Below are positions 44,254-53,887 of a stretch of DNA of 64,000 nucleotides, piece after piece (the first letter of the stretch is position 1; every line of letters begins with the position of its first letter). Location: contig NZ_JBHKFI010000016.1 of the NCBI RefSeq assembly GCF_042263505.1, positions 1-64,000 of the forward strand, read 5' to 3'. The notes under the pieces are model-generated. The model made no database searches. It was not told the origin of the DNA and saw only the letters and a program-made list of their open reading frames with translations. The translations under genes were made by a program, and so were the position numbers. The DNA is from Bacillus_BE sp042263505. Its GTDB lineage: Bacteria; Bacillota; Bacilli; Bacillales; Cytobacillaceae.

Positions 44254-44290
44254 AAAGGAAAGCCTTTAAAAATGGGCTTTCCTTCTTTAT
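44254..44290 (+). terminator. Terminator after the subtilisin gene
   Basis: AAAGGAAAGCC / GGGCTTTCCTT hairpin followed by CTTTATT. Confidence 0.75.
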
Positions 44291-44362
44291 TGAATATACA
44301 CATTATAACTAATACAAATTCATAATATTCCGTTATCAGCATCCGTGAAATCCCCAATTCTC

Positions 44363-46450
44363 TTACACCATTTCATACAGTTTCATTTGACTATCTATTT
44401 GAGGCTCATTTTGTTTAGGGATGACATAATGATATTCTCCTTGATTATTTTGCGTTCTTGCTTTGACATTGTCCGCAAGAATCGTTGCCAGAATAGTTTT
44501 AATACTCTTTTTGATTTTCCCTTCATATACGGGAAAAAGAATTTCCACTCTTTTATCCATATTTCGAGTCATCATATCTGCTGAAGACAAGAATATCTTT
44601 TCTTCGCCATTTTGATGGAAAAAGTAAATGCGACTATGCTCTAAAAAACGCCCGACTAAACTTCTAACTGAAATATTTTCACTTACTCCCTTTATTCCAG
44701 GACGCAAGCAACAAATACCACGGACGATTAAATCAATCTTGACTCCTGCAATAGATGCTTCATAGAGTTTCAAAATCAGATCTTTATCCGTTAGGGAATT
44801 CATTTTTGCAATGATTTTTCCATTTCCATATTGTTTTTGATAGTCCATTTCTGTTTGAATAAGGTGCAAAAAATCCTTTCGAATATCAAACGGAGAAACA
44901 GATAGATGATGATATTTCGGTTTCTCTGTATATCCACTTAAATAATTAAAAAAGTTTGTTGCATCAATGCCAAATCTCTTTTTAGAGGTAATCAATCCTA
45001 TATCTGTATAACTTTTAGCCGTAGCATCATTGTAATTACCTGTACCCAAGTGAACAAATCGCTGAATATTATGGTTATTCCTTCTTACAACTAGTGTGAT
45101 TTTACTATGTGTCTTCAAACAAGAGATTCCATAGATTACGTGGCATCCTGCTTTTTCCAATTCCTTTGCCCATTGGACGTTATTCTCTTCATCAAATCGT
45201 GCCTTCAATTCAACCAGCACAGTAACCTGTTTCCCATTTTCAGCTGCTTTTTCAAGAGCCTTAATAACAGGTGAATCACCGCTAACTCGATAAAGCGTCT
45301 GCTTGATTGCTAGAACATCAGGATCAATCGCTGCTTGGGTAACAAAGTCAATAACAGGCTCAAATGACTCGTATGGATGATGCAGCAGGATATCATGTTT
45401 AATAACGGTTTCAAAAATGTTTCTATTTAGCTGTAATTCCTCTGGTATTTTAGGAGGCATCGCTTCATACAGTAATTGCTCTTTCTCTCTCGAAAAAGCT
45501 TTATAAAAATGAAACAGAAAAGTCAAATCCAGCAAACCAGGGATCATGAAGGTATCATGTTCATGAATTTCAAGTTCATTTTGAAGATAGTGTAAGATAA
45601 AATCATGACAAGTATTGGATTTAATTTCAAGCCTTATCGCTGCCCCCCATTTGCGTTTTTTAATCTCTTCTTCTATTTCCCTTAATAAATCTCTTGCTCC
45701 TTCTTCGTGAATCGTCATGTCGGCGTTTCGTGTTATCCGAAATTGAGTAATTGCTTTAATTTTATGACCAGTAAAAAGCTTTTCAATATAATAGCTAATG
45801 ACGTCTTCTAGCATGACGATAGAAACCTTTTTCTGAATAGATGGAAGTCGAATAAAACGATCTAATACAGATGGAACTTGGACGATTGCTAGTTTTTCTC
45901 CACTATTATCCAAATCAAAAATGTCTTCAAGTAAAACAGCGAGATTTAGACTTCTATTTAAGAGCATTGGAAAAGGTCGATAAGCATCTATTGCCATAGG
46001 TGTTAAAACAGGGAATATATTTACATCAAAATATTCTTCAAGGTAATTCCTTGAAGACTCTGAAAGCTGGTCAATTTGATCTACAAATTCAATTCCCTCA
46101 TCCAGCAGCTCAGGGTAAATTTCTTTAAACGTTTCATACTGCAATTCTACCAATTTATGCGTTTTCTCAGAAATTGCTGCAAGCTGTTCTTTAGGCGTTA
46201 AGCCCGCTTTATTATCTGGTTTATTAAAACCTGCCTGCAATTGATCCTTAAGGCCAGCTACTCGAACCATAAAAAATTCATCTAAATTAGAACTAAATAT
46301 TCCTAAAAACTTTGTCCGTTCTAATAGAGGATTATCAAAATCCATCGCCTCTTCAAGTACTCTTTCATTAAATGCAATCCAGCTTAATTCCCTGTTATTG
46401 AAAAATAATGGATTGTCTAATTGCATTTTATTTGAAATCGTATTTATCAC
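44363..46450 (-). CDS. ppk: Polyphosphate kinase 1
   Basis: Polymerises ATP gamma-phosphate into polyphosphate, reversibly. 695 residues, normal for PPK1. Domains run from the N-terminal helical part (FFNNRELSWIAFNERVLEEAMD), through the head domain, to the two PLD-like catalytic domains, with the phosphorylated His in THSKITLVVRR and HLGTGNYNDATAKSYTDIGL. RVEILFPV is in the last domain. GTG start with AAGGAT 10 bases upstream. It lies downstream of ppx on the same strand with a 125-base gap, so the making and breaking enzymes are linked. Confidence 0.96.
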   Translation of the reverse strand: MINTISNKMQLDNPLFFNNRELSWIAFNERVLEEAMDFDNPLLERTKFLGIFSSNLDEFFMVRVAGLKDQLQAGFNKPDNKAGLTPKEQLAAISEKTHKLVELQYETFKEIYPELLDEGIEFVDQIDQLSESSRNYLEEYFDVNIFPVLTPMAIDAYRPFPMLLNRSLNLAVLLEDIFDLDNSGEKLAIVQVPSVLDRFIRLPSIQKKVSIVMLEDVISYYIEKLFTGHKIKAITQFRITRNADMTIHEEGARDLLREIEEEIKKRKWGAAIRLEIKSNTCHDFILHYLQNELEIHEHDTFMIPGLLDLTFLFHFYKAFSREKEQLLYEAMPPKIPEELQLNRNIFETVIKHDILLHHPYESFEPVIDFVTQAAIDPDVLAIKQTLYRVSGDSPVIKALEKAAENGKQVTVLVELKARFDEENNVQWAKELEKAGCHVIYGISCLKTHSKITLVVRRNNHNIQRFVHLGTGNYNDATAKSYTDIGLITSKKRFGIDATNFFNYLSGYTEKPKYHHLSVSPFDIRKDFLHLIQTEMDYQKQYGNGKIIAKMNSLTDKDLILKLYEASIAGVKIDLIVRGICCLRPGIKGVSENISVRSLVGRFLEHSRIYFFHQNGEEKIFLSSADMMTRNMDKRVEILFPVYEGKIKKSIKTILATILADNVKARTQNNQGEYHYVIPKQNEPQIDSQMKLYEMV

Positions 46451-46575
46451 GAGTTACACATCCTTAACGCTTTGAATATTCTAAATTTTATAAATATATT
46501 AATATATTTTTATAATATCACTTCTTTTATTAAGGACATGTAAATATTGTGTAAATTTTTAATTAATTGCTAATA

Positions 46576-48099
46576 TTAACTATGGAAGGAAATAAAAATT
46601 CTTCTTTTCAACAATTTTTCTAAAAACTTTTTTTGCTGATTAGCCTGATATTCTTCTAATTTCCATCCCTTTTCACAGGTTACCTCTAAATGAATTTGAT
46701 CAGGTTCAGCAGTCATTGCAATTTCTTCTACGATGTTCCGCTTGGTACTATTCAGACTCCATGCTAATTTTAAAATGGACCCAAGAATCCTCATTTTTTT
46801 TTGCTCGGCTTTAGAAAACCATTTCTGAAATGGGTCAACCAGTTGGACAAATAAGTCCTTATTTTTATATGATGCAATAAGAGCAAGTTTAATCCGCTCT
46901 TTATGGTTCATTCCATCAATCATACGGTTAGTCAGCAGGAAAAAGGTATGTTCGCTTCTGGCTTCAAAAGAGATGATTTCACCAAAATTATAAATGGATG
47001 CTCCCTTCATTAAATAAAACAAATCCTCTTCTGAGAAGTCGACTAGACCTGAATTTTTGAGATCGATAAAAATGGATGCAGAGATCTTGGATAACTGACC
47101 CGCAAAGTTCTGATTAACCTTAAAATCCTGAGCAAGTTCAAATAGACTTTGTTCAATCACATTTTGAAACGTTTTGCCACCACTTAACCGCATGAGGTCC
47201 TTACAAAAGATTCCATCGCGCAGCCCTTTTTTACTGACCAGAAAAACAGGAGCTTCCGTAATAACCACAAGCGATTCAAACACTTCAATACCAGGTATAA
47301 TAATATCGGCACGATCATTTGATAAACCATCGACCTTCAGTAATTGCATGTAAGATAAGTTCGATAAATAATGATTTAATTCATGAATATCAGCCAAATT
47401 CATTTGATATTGATGGATATCCTTTAAAGGATATTTACAAATTCCTTGATGGATTTGTGCCATGTTTCTGGCGCTTCCACCTATCGCAATCACAGGAACT
47501 CCCTTATTATGCAACCAATTAAGCGACTCAAAGTTTCTTTTGATAAATGCACTGATTTGCTCTTTCTCCTTAACTGTAGGGATATCACCAGAAATAAATT
47601 GCTTTTTCAGTGAGAGAACTCCAAAAGGAAAACTATGATAATCTTGCATCTCTCGATTTTTAAAATAGGTTATTTCTGTACTTCCCCCACCAATATCTAT
47701 GGTAATTGCCTCGTCAATGGAAAAAGAGAGGATGATAGCTAAATTTCCATAATAGGCTTCTTCATATTCAGATAAAATCCTCATTGAAAAATCCGTTTTA
47801 TTTGATACCTCTTCGAGAATTTCCTCTTGATTATTTGCCTGACGTATAGTGGCCGTCGCAACACACTTCACTTCTTTTATTTTGTGATGTCTTGTCACTT
47901 CCTGAAAGCTTAATAGGATATTAATTAATTTTGTAATGCCGCTTTCGGACAAGTTTCCTTCTAGAGTTAAGTCTTCGCGCAATCGAACTACCATCTTGAC
48001 ATTTTCAATTTCCTTTAATCTCCCGTTCGTGTCACGCTTATAGATCACGAGTCGCATCGTATTTGACCCAATATCAATAATTCCATACTTAGCATACAA
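46576..48099 (-). CDS. ppx: Exopolyphosphatase (Ppx/GppA family)
   Basis: A 507-residue enzyme that removes terminal phosphate from polyphosphate, and in some relatives from pppGpp. The actin-like fold shows GIIDIGSNTMRLVIY (phosphate 1), IDIGGGSTEITYF (phosphate 2) and VIAIGGSARNMAQIH. A C-terminal HD-type helical region (about 310-507) is present, as in the long Ppx form. Same strand and order as ppk. Confidence 0.93.
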   Translation of the reverse strand: MYAKYGIIDIGSNTMRLVIYKRDTNGRLKEIENVKMVVRLREDLTLEGNLSESGITKLINILLSFQEVTRHHKIKEVKCVATATIRQANNQEEILEEVSNKTDFSMRILSEYEEAYYGNLAIILSFSIDEAITIDIGGGSTEITYFKNREMQDYHSFPFGVLSLKKQFISGDIPTVKEKEQISAFIKRNFESLNWLHNKGVPVIAIGGSARNMAQIHQGICKYPLKDIHQYQMNLADIHELNHYLSNLSYMQLLKVDGLSNDRADIIIPGIEVFESLVVITEAPVFLVSKKGLRDGIFCKDLMRLSGGKTFQNVIEQSLFELAQDFKVNQNFAGQLSKISASIFIDLKNSGLVDFSEEDLFYLMKGASIYNFGEIISFEARSEHTFFLLTNRMIDGMNHKERIKLALIASYKNKDLFVQLVDPFQKWFSKAEQKKMRILGSILKLAWSLNSTKRNIVEEIAMTAEPDQIHLEVTCEKGWKLEEYQANQQKKFLEKLLKRRIFISFHS

Positions 48100-48276
48100 T
48101 TCGCATCATCTTCCTTTTAAAAATAGGGTTTCTACAGTAGAACAAATGATAATATTAATTTTAGGATAAGATTAGCCGATTATCTATAACATTTACATAA
48201 TTTTTACAATATATCGTATTGCATCTGCCTTTATGGCAGGACTGTTTCATGTAATTTGAATCTACTTTCAGAAAAC

Positions 48277-48326
48277 AAAAAAACCGCCTTTACCAATCAT
48301 AAAAGATGATAATAGGCGGCTTTTAT
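48277..48326 (-). terminator. Terminator after the CHAD gene
   Basis: AGCCGCCT / AGGCGGTT hairpin with T7 on the minus strand. Confidence 0.8.
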
Positions 48327-48329
48327 GGA

Positions 48330-49466
48330 TTAATTTTGAGATAAAGCGACTTCAGAAACCTCAACATTTCCTATGAGATTTTCTAATCTTTCCTTTAAAT
48401 CCTTTCTTACTTTCTTTATGTCACCTTTTGGAGCATGGATTTTATGTTTGTTGATTTTTAATTGAGAAATCCATATTTCTACTTTATTTATTTCATGTAT
48501 TTGATGCAGAATTTTCTTATGATAATCCTCTTCGTTTTCAAAATGATCTCCAATGGTCCCATTTAAGAAATCATAGAGATCCCTTAGAGATTTTGATTTT
48601 TTTTGAATAGAATAAAGTAATTTAATGGCTCCTTCCGACGTTTTTTCCACTTCTTCTACTGTTTGCTGATAGTCTTGAACTAGCTGATTAAAGCGATCTT
48701 CATATTCATTAAGCCTATCTATCTTTTTCAATTGGACAACATAAGGAACCAGTTCCCGTTCCAGAAAAAGTTCCACCTTATGGTGATACTGCTCATTTAA
48801 TATAGAAGGGACCTTTAATGAAATTTCCTTTCTTTGCTTCTTTCGTTTTTTTGAAAGAAAAGGGGCCATCGCTAAATAGAGGTTTTTTTCATCCCCATCT
48901 TGATTGGTTTTATTCAAAAATTCATCCGTTTCATGAATATTATTGAATAATCGATTAATCCTTTTTATTGAAAGTAGGATTTCACTGTTTTTTGAAACTC
49001 CCAAAAATTTAAGTGCTGTCCTAATTTTATGCCCTAGTACTCTTGCTGGCTCAACATCTTCCGTATCCTCTGATATATAACGATAACAGTGTTCACTGTA
49101 TTCTTTAAACAGAGTTTCAAGTGATGCTTTCCAAGGTAAGGCTAGTTTCTCATTCCCAATATGAAGGCAATTTTCACAAAGCCACTTTGATTGGATCTGA
49201 ATCAATGAACCATTGCTCTTACAAATCATGCACTGGGGTTTATTTACTTTCTTATTTTTCACTTTATTAGTACCGGATGCTTCTACTCCTTTACTGCTTT
49301 GATCTTGAATACGCACTTTGGCCTCACTGTTAGCTTCATTTCTTAAACCATCTGCACGGTCTGCTTTCATTTCCTCTTTCAGTGCCCTCTCAGCATTTAA
49401 TTCTTTTTCGATAGCAGCGGCATTTTCATCTTTTTGAATCTTTTCATCACTTTTCGTATTATTCAA
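48330..49466 (-). CDS. CHAD-domain protein with zinc ribbon (polyphosphate-associated)
   Basis: 378 residues. A charged, probably disordered N-terminus (about 1-75, Glu/Lys/Asn-rich) is followed by a treble-clef-like zinc ribbon (CMICKSNGSLIQIQSKWLCENC) and a CHAD domain (about 115-370) starting ARVLGHKIRTALKFLG and rich in Lys/Arg/His along its helices. CHAD domains bind polyphosphate. The position next to ppx and ppk on the same strand strongly supports that role. The usual CYTH partner domain is absent. No family with exactly this zinc-ribbon/CHAD layout came to mind. Confidence 0.78.
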   Translation of the reverse strand: MNNTKSDEKIQKDENAAAIEKELNAERALKEEMKADRADGLRNEANSEAKVRIQDQSSKGVEASGTNKVKNKKVNKPQCMICKSNGSLIQIQSKWLCENCLHIGNEKLALPWKASLETLFKEYSEHCYRYISEDTEDVEPARVLGHKIRTALKFLGVSKNSEILLSIKRINRLFNNIHETDEFLNKTNQDGDEKNLYLAMAPFLSKKRKKQRKEISLKVPSILNEQYHHKVELFLERELVPYVVQLKKIDRLNEYEDRFNQLVQDYQQTVEEVEKTSEGAIKLLYSIQKKSKSLRDLYDFLNGTIGDHFENEEDYHKKILHQIHEINKVEIWISQLKINKHKIHAPKGDIKKVRKDLKERLENLIGNVEVSEVALSQN

Positions 49467-49802
49467 ATCTCTCTCCCCATTTTCTATTTTTTATATTATC
49501 AGAATAGACACAATTTTCATAAATTGTCAATGTGCACCTGCTATTATCCAAGATTTATACACATATACTTTTTTACCCATCACCTGAAATATCATCCTCC
49601 TCTATCGTAATCTCTCTATAAGCAACCGATACTCAGTTGTCACTAAATAATTCCCCTAACAATTCACACTAACTTTTTAAATATGGGGCTTGAGACGCAC
49701 AATTAGACAAATCAACAACTTATATGTTATCATAAAGTTGTCGCTTCGAATGATTAAGACGATCTATCACTTACAATCTATTAAAAAAGGAGGAGAAGCT
49801 AC
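49467..49802. promoter_or_regulatory. Upstream region of the osmolyte transporter with inverted repeat
   Basis: 336 bases between divergent genes. At 49715-49741 ACAACTT and AAGTTGT face each other across 13 bases. A plausible -35/-10 pair (TAGACA near 49705, TATCAT near 49728) overlaps the repeat, so a regulator bound there could block transcription. The downstream BusR-like regulator is the natural candidate (inference). Confidence 0.5.
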
Positions 49803-50930
49803 TTGATTCGATTCAAAAACATTGTCAAAAAATACCGCACCAAAACAATTATTAACGATTTTTCTTTACATGTTGAAGGTGGACAATTGGTTGTTTTTGT
49901 TGGACCCAGTGGTTGTGGGAAAACAACCCTATTAAAAATGATTAATAAGCTAATCGAACCAACGTCAGGAAAAATCTACGTAAATGGCAAAGACATTTCC
50001 ACCATTAATTCGATCGAATTAAGAAGAAATATTGGATATGTCATTCAAAATACGGGACTATTTCCACACATGTCGATAAAAGAAAATCTAGAACTAATTC
50101 CGAAGCTAAAAGGAGAAAAGGACTCCGCTCAAATTACCCAAAAAACGATGGAATTGATGCAAATGGTTGGCATGAATCCAGAAGAATTTTTACATCGTTA
50201 TCCAAATGAGCTGAGTGGTGGACAGCAGCAAAGAATTGGTGTTGCCAGAGCTTTTTCAACAAATTCAGACATCATTTTGATGGATGAACCTTTTAGTGCC
50301 CTAGACCCAGTCACACGCGGCTCCTTACAAGAAGAGCTTTTTCAAATGCAAAAGGAATACAATAAAACGATCATTTTCGTCACACATGATATGGATGAAG
50401 CAATTAAGATTGCTGATAAAATTTGCTTATTAAAAGATGGTAATATTCTGCAGTTTGATACCCCTGAGAATATCTTAAGAAATCCCGCAAATGACTTTGT
50501 AGAAAACTTCATCGGCAAAAGAAGAGTCTGGAATAACCCTGAGTTATTAAAGTCTAGAGATATTATGATTCACAACCCTGTGAAAATTATCCCACAAAGA
50601 AATGTCCTTCAAGCAATTGAGATCATGAAAGACAATAAAGTAGACAGCTTATTAGTAACCGATAAAAACAATGCCCTTTTGGGGTTAGTCACATTAAAAG
50701 GGATACAACTGCTTAAGCGAAATTCGATCATTGGAGAAATCATGGAGCGAAATGTTCTTTCTGTCCGGGATGACGCTAATCTAATCTCCGTTTTGTTCAC
50801 GATGAATGAACATAAAACTGGTTATATTCCCGTGGTCAATGAAAACAATCAATTGATTGGACTTATCACGAGAAGCAGCATTTTATCCGCTCTAAGTAGT
50901 CAATTAATAGATTTGGAGGTGACCTTCTAA
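49803..50930 (+). CDS. Glycine betaine/carnitine/choline-type ABC importer, ATPase with CBS pair (OpuCA/OpuBA type)
   Basis: A 375-residue ATPase that drives uptake of compatible solutes. Walker A GPSGCGKTT (about 38), signature LSGGQQQR, Walker B IILMDEPFSALDP and H-loop VTHDMDEA are intact. Residues about 255-370 form two CBS motifs (RNVLQAIEIMKDNKVDSLLV, NLISVLFTMNEHKTGYIPVV), which in OpuC-type ATPases sense ionic strength or c-di-AMP. TTG start with AGGAGGAG upstream. Its stop overlaps the permease start by one base. Confidence 0.9.
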   Translation: MIRFKNIVKKYRTKTIINDFSLHVEGGQLVVFVGPSGCGKTTLLKMINKLIEPTSGKIYVNGKDISTINSIELRRNIGYVIQNTGLFPHMSIKENLELIPKLKGEKDSAQITQKTMELMQMVGMNPEEFLHRYPNELSGGQQQRIGVARAFSTNSDIILMDEPFSALDPVTRGSLQEELFQMQKEYNKTIIFVTHDMDEAIKIADKICLLKDGNILQFDTPENILRNPANDFVENFIGKRRVWNNPELLKSRDIMIHNPVKIIPQRNVLQAIEIMKDNKVDSLLVTDKNNALLGLVTLKGIQLLKRNSIIGEIMERNVLSVRDDANLISVLFTMNEHKTGYIPVVNENNQLIGLITRSSILSALSSQLIDLEVTF

Positions 50931-52498
50931 TGGGTGATTTTTGGACATATCTATTAACGAACTATCAACAAATTTTTCATTTATTAGTCCAACATCTTTT
51001 CCTAAGTGTTGTATCCGTGTTAATTGCCATTGTGATTGGAATTCCACTCGGCATTCTTATTTCAAAAGAGCAAAATCTCGCCAAGCCAGTAATCGGAACT
51101 ACCAATGTCATTCAAGCAGTACCAAGCCTGGCGCTGCTCGGTTTCCTTATTCCTTTTATCGGGATTGGCAGTACTCCGGCAATTGTGATGGTGGTTCTGT
51201 ATTCACTTCTCCCAATCGTCAAAAATACCTATACTGGTTTGACTAATATTGATGCTGATATTTTGGAAGCAGCGAAAGGGATTGGTTTAACCCAAGGGCA
51301 GACAATGCGAAAGGTACAATTACCGTTAGCCTTACCTATGATTATGGCAGGAATCAGAATTTCAGCCGTAACAGCAGTCGGTTTGATGACAATTGCCGCT
51401 TTCGTGGGCGCTGGCGGTCTTGGCTATCTCGTGTTCTCTGGTGTGCAAACTGTTGATAATAATATGATTTTAGGAGGAGCCATTCCTGCATGTTTACTTG
51501 CATTGTTCATTGACTATATTGTAGGGAAATTGGAGACTTCCCTTTCTTACACTAACAAACAACGGGCTTCCAAAGCAGCCGTTCAAACAAGCAAATCTTT
51601 ATCTAAAAAAATCCTTGTCGGTTTCAGCGCCCTCATTATCGTGGCCATCGGTGTTGCCATGTTTTTATCTCCAACGAAAGCAGAAAATAAAATTGTGATT
51701 GGCTCTAAGAATTTCAGCGAGCAATTAATTCTCGGAAACATGCTGGCGGATTTAATTGAAGATAAGACCGACTTGGTTGTCGAAAGAAAATTAAATCTTG
51801 GTGGAACCCAAGTTGCTTTTAATGCGCTTAATAATGGGGATATCGATGCATATGTCGAATACACGGGAACTGGATTGGTGGACATCCTGAAGGGGCCTCA
51901 GCAGAGTGATCCTGATCAAGTCTATCAATATGTTCAAAAGAAATTTAATGAAAAATATGGGATTGAGCTATTAGATCCAATTGGTTTTAATAACACGTAT
52001 GCAATAGCAGTTCGCCAAGACACTGCTAAAAAGTATAATCTGAACACCATTTCCGATCTTGCAAACATAAGCAAAGACCTGACTTTTGGTCCAACAATCG
52101 AGTTTCCCAACCGGGAGGATGGATTGATTGGTCTTTCAAAAGCATATGATATCCATTTTAAAGAAGTAAAAGCAGTCGATGGCGGCCTACGTTATACCGC
52201 CTTGGACAACCATAAAAGCGATGCGATTGATGCATTCTCAACGGATGGCTTGATTGAGGCATTTCATTTAAAAGTTCTCAAGGATGACAAAAATTTCTTT
52301 CCGCCATACTATGCAGTTCCAATTCTCAAGACTGAAACTTTAGAAAAATACCCTGAACTTCGTAAGGTCATAAATTCTCTTGCAGGAAAACTTTCGGATG
52401 CAAAAATGCGCGAGCTCAATTATAAAGTGGACAGTCTCAAGCAATCCCCGGCCAAAGTAGCACATGAATTCCTAGAAAAAGAAGGATTGCTCAAATAA
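50930..52498 (+). CDS. Fused permease and substrate-binding protein of an OpuC/OpuF-type importer
   Basis: 522 residues combining two subunits. Residues 1-210 are the permease (VLIAIVIGIPLGILISKEQ and the EAA loop EAAKGIGLTQGQTMRKVQLPLALPMIMAGIRI). After a further membrane helix (KILVGFSALIIVAIGVAMFLS, about 225-245) comes the extracellular binding domain (KIVIGSKNFSEQLILGNMLADLIE ... DAIDAFSTDGLIEAF). This fused layout is known from OpuF, BilE and EgtU. The ligand could be a betaine, choline, carnitine or ergothioneine; I could not read out the ligand-cage aromatics with confidence. Confidence 0.9.
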   Translation: MGDFWTYLLTNYQQIFHLLVQHLFLSVVSVLIAIVIGIPLGILISKEQNLAKPVIGTTNVIQAVPSLALLGFLIPFIGIGSTPAIVMVVLYSLLPIVKNTYTGLTNIDADILEAAKGIGLTQGQTMRKVQLPLALPMIMAGIRISAVTAVGLMTIAAFVGAGGLGYLVFSGVQTVDNNMILGGAIPACLLALFIDYIVGKLETSLSYTNKQRASKAAVQTSKSLSKKILVGFSALIIVAIGVAMFLSPTKAENKIVIGSKNFSEQLILGNMLADLIEDKTDLVVERKLNLGGTQVAFNALNNGDIDAYVEYTGTGLVDILKGPQQSDPDQVYQYVQKKFNEKYGIELLDPIGFNNTYAIAVRQDTAKKYNLNTISDLANISKDLTFGPTIEFPNREDGLIGLSKAYDIHFKEVKAVDGGLRYTALDNHKSDAIDAFSTDGLIEAFHLKVLKDDKNFFPPYYAVPILKTETLEKYPELRKVINSLAGKLSDAKMRELNYKVDSLKQSPAKVAHEFLEKEGLLK

Positions 52499-52515
52499 TC
52501 ACATAAGCTTATATT

Positions 52516-52556
52516 GAAAAAACCGGTTCTTCATTAAAGGAAGGGCCGGTTTTTTC
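52516..52556 (+). terminator. Terminator after the osmolyte transporter operon
   Basis: AAAAAACCGG / CCGGTTTTTT with additional pairs in the upper stem, followed by a T run. Confidence 0.9.
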
Positions 52557-52616
52557 TATACTTATATATTCATTTTTTTCACTGCCATAACAAAATAGAC
52601 TCATGGCAATCATACT

Positions 52617-53237
52617 TTAATCATTCATAAAATTTCGGACACGTTCATAAGCAATCTGATTCCCAATCACTAGCAAAACATCACCTTCTAAAATCAAAGC
52701 ATAGGGTCCAGGAGAAAGGGTTAACTCCCCTCCCCTTTTTATTCCGATGACAGTCCCGCCAGTGTTTTGCCAGAACATTACATCTGAGAGAGTTTTCCCT
52801 ACATGACTGCAGTCTGCTTTCACTTCAAACTCCATTGGCGTCAATGGCTGTGTATGGCGCAGCTTTGTTGAGTAATCGATAATTTTCCGAATTGTTTCAT
52901 TCAATTGTTCGTCAAGCCTGCTCCGCTCCTCCATTAAGAAATACATATTCTTTTCTAAATCCTTCATGCTTTCCAAACTGGTAAAGAGGCTTATGTATTT
53001 AAAAGCATTTTCACGGGAAGATATGACGATTCCGCTTCCCACTGTTGATCGGACAATCTCAACATCTTCCAAGATCTTAATGGCCCGTCTAACCGTTTCG
53101 GGGGAAACCTTGTATTCGCTCGCCAAAGTGGACCTGCCATAGATCTTTTCGCCCTCTTTAAATTTCCCGTCATGTATACGATGTGCCAAATCAATTGCGA
53201 TTCGCTCATAAGTAGGTATTTTCGCCCTCTGATTCAT
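52617..53237 (-). CDS. GntR-type HTH regulator with TrkA_C (RCK_C) domain, BusR-like
   Basis: About 206 residues. The winged helix (about 1-75: PTYERIAIDLAHRIHDGKFKEGEKIYGRSTLASEYKVSPETVRRAIKIL) leads into a coiled coil (about 85-120) and a C-terminal TrkA_C domain (ADCSHVGKTLSDVMFWQNTGGTVIGIKRGGELTLSPGPYALILEGDVLLVIG). This combination is that of BusR, a c-di-AMP-binding repressor of the betaine importer busAB in streptococci and lactococci. Here it faces an OpuC-type importer operon. ATG 53237 has GGAGGAGG just upstream; a start six codons earlier lies over that site. Confidence 0.88.
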   Translation of the reverse strand: MNQRAKIPTYERIAIDLAHRIHDGKFKEGEKIYGRSTLASEYKVSPETVRRAIKILEDVEIVRSTVGSGIVISSRENAFKYISLFTSLESMKDLEKNMYFLMEERSRLDEQLNETIRKIIDYSTKLRHTQPLTPMEFEVKADCSHVGKTLSDVMFWQNTGGTVIGIKRGGELTLSPGPYALILEGDVLLVIGNQIAYERVRNFMND

Positions 53238-53703
53238 AGTAACCTCCTCCACCATTTACTAAGCAACTAATGAATGACAACTTCACATGAGAATGAATGA
53301 TTAGTTTTTTCCTGCTTAGCTATTCTCTTTATGATGATTTCTTCTTTTATATTTTTGCATGTTTAAAACTAGCCTTGAAACACAATAGTCAAATCTATTC
53401 ATTAAAATGATTCACCCATTTAACTTTATTAACAAACGCCTTTTAAGCCGCAAGTTTTCTCATTTCAATGATAGTTTTTTGCCCCTATATGTAACTCTTT
53501 AGTAGCTGATTTTGAAACCTCTATGTGCTCTATATAAAAAGCAAAAATGTTAGTTTTAAAATATTGATTTGGATATACTTGCAAACCTTATCCCATTTTT
53601 TATTATGACCATAGCATAATTTTATTACAACTTTCCTCATGAATCTATTAATTTTCTCTTATATGAGTGCCTAGAAACTGCTGAATTTTTTTGTTTCACA
53701 AAA
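53238..53703. other. Long intergenic region, no gene seen
   Basis: About 465 AT-rich bases between the BusR-like gene and the repeat hairpin at 53704. Short open frames here show no known motif and no ribosome sites. Confidence 0.6.
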
Positions 53704-53742
53704 GCAGAACCTAACTCCATATGGAATTTTGGCTCTGTCTTA
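53704..53742. repeat. Terminator-like hairpin, copy 1 of a pair flanking the marR remnant
   Basis: GCAGAACCTAACTCCATATG and following. It is near-identical to 54837-54884, with the same TTTGTTTCAC lead and GGAATTTTGGCTCTGT arm. Confidence 0.7.
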
Positions 53743-53887
53743 TTATTTTCTCTCCTTAATTTTTATCAAATTTATTTTCTAAATCCTCGATAATTTTCTA
53801 TAGAAATTAAAACAGCTACAAAAAAAGGCACTGCCATTTCGTTTATTGGATGTGCAGCAACAGCGCCATGGTATAAAATTTTTATGT

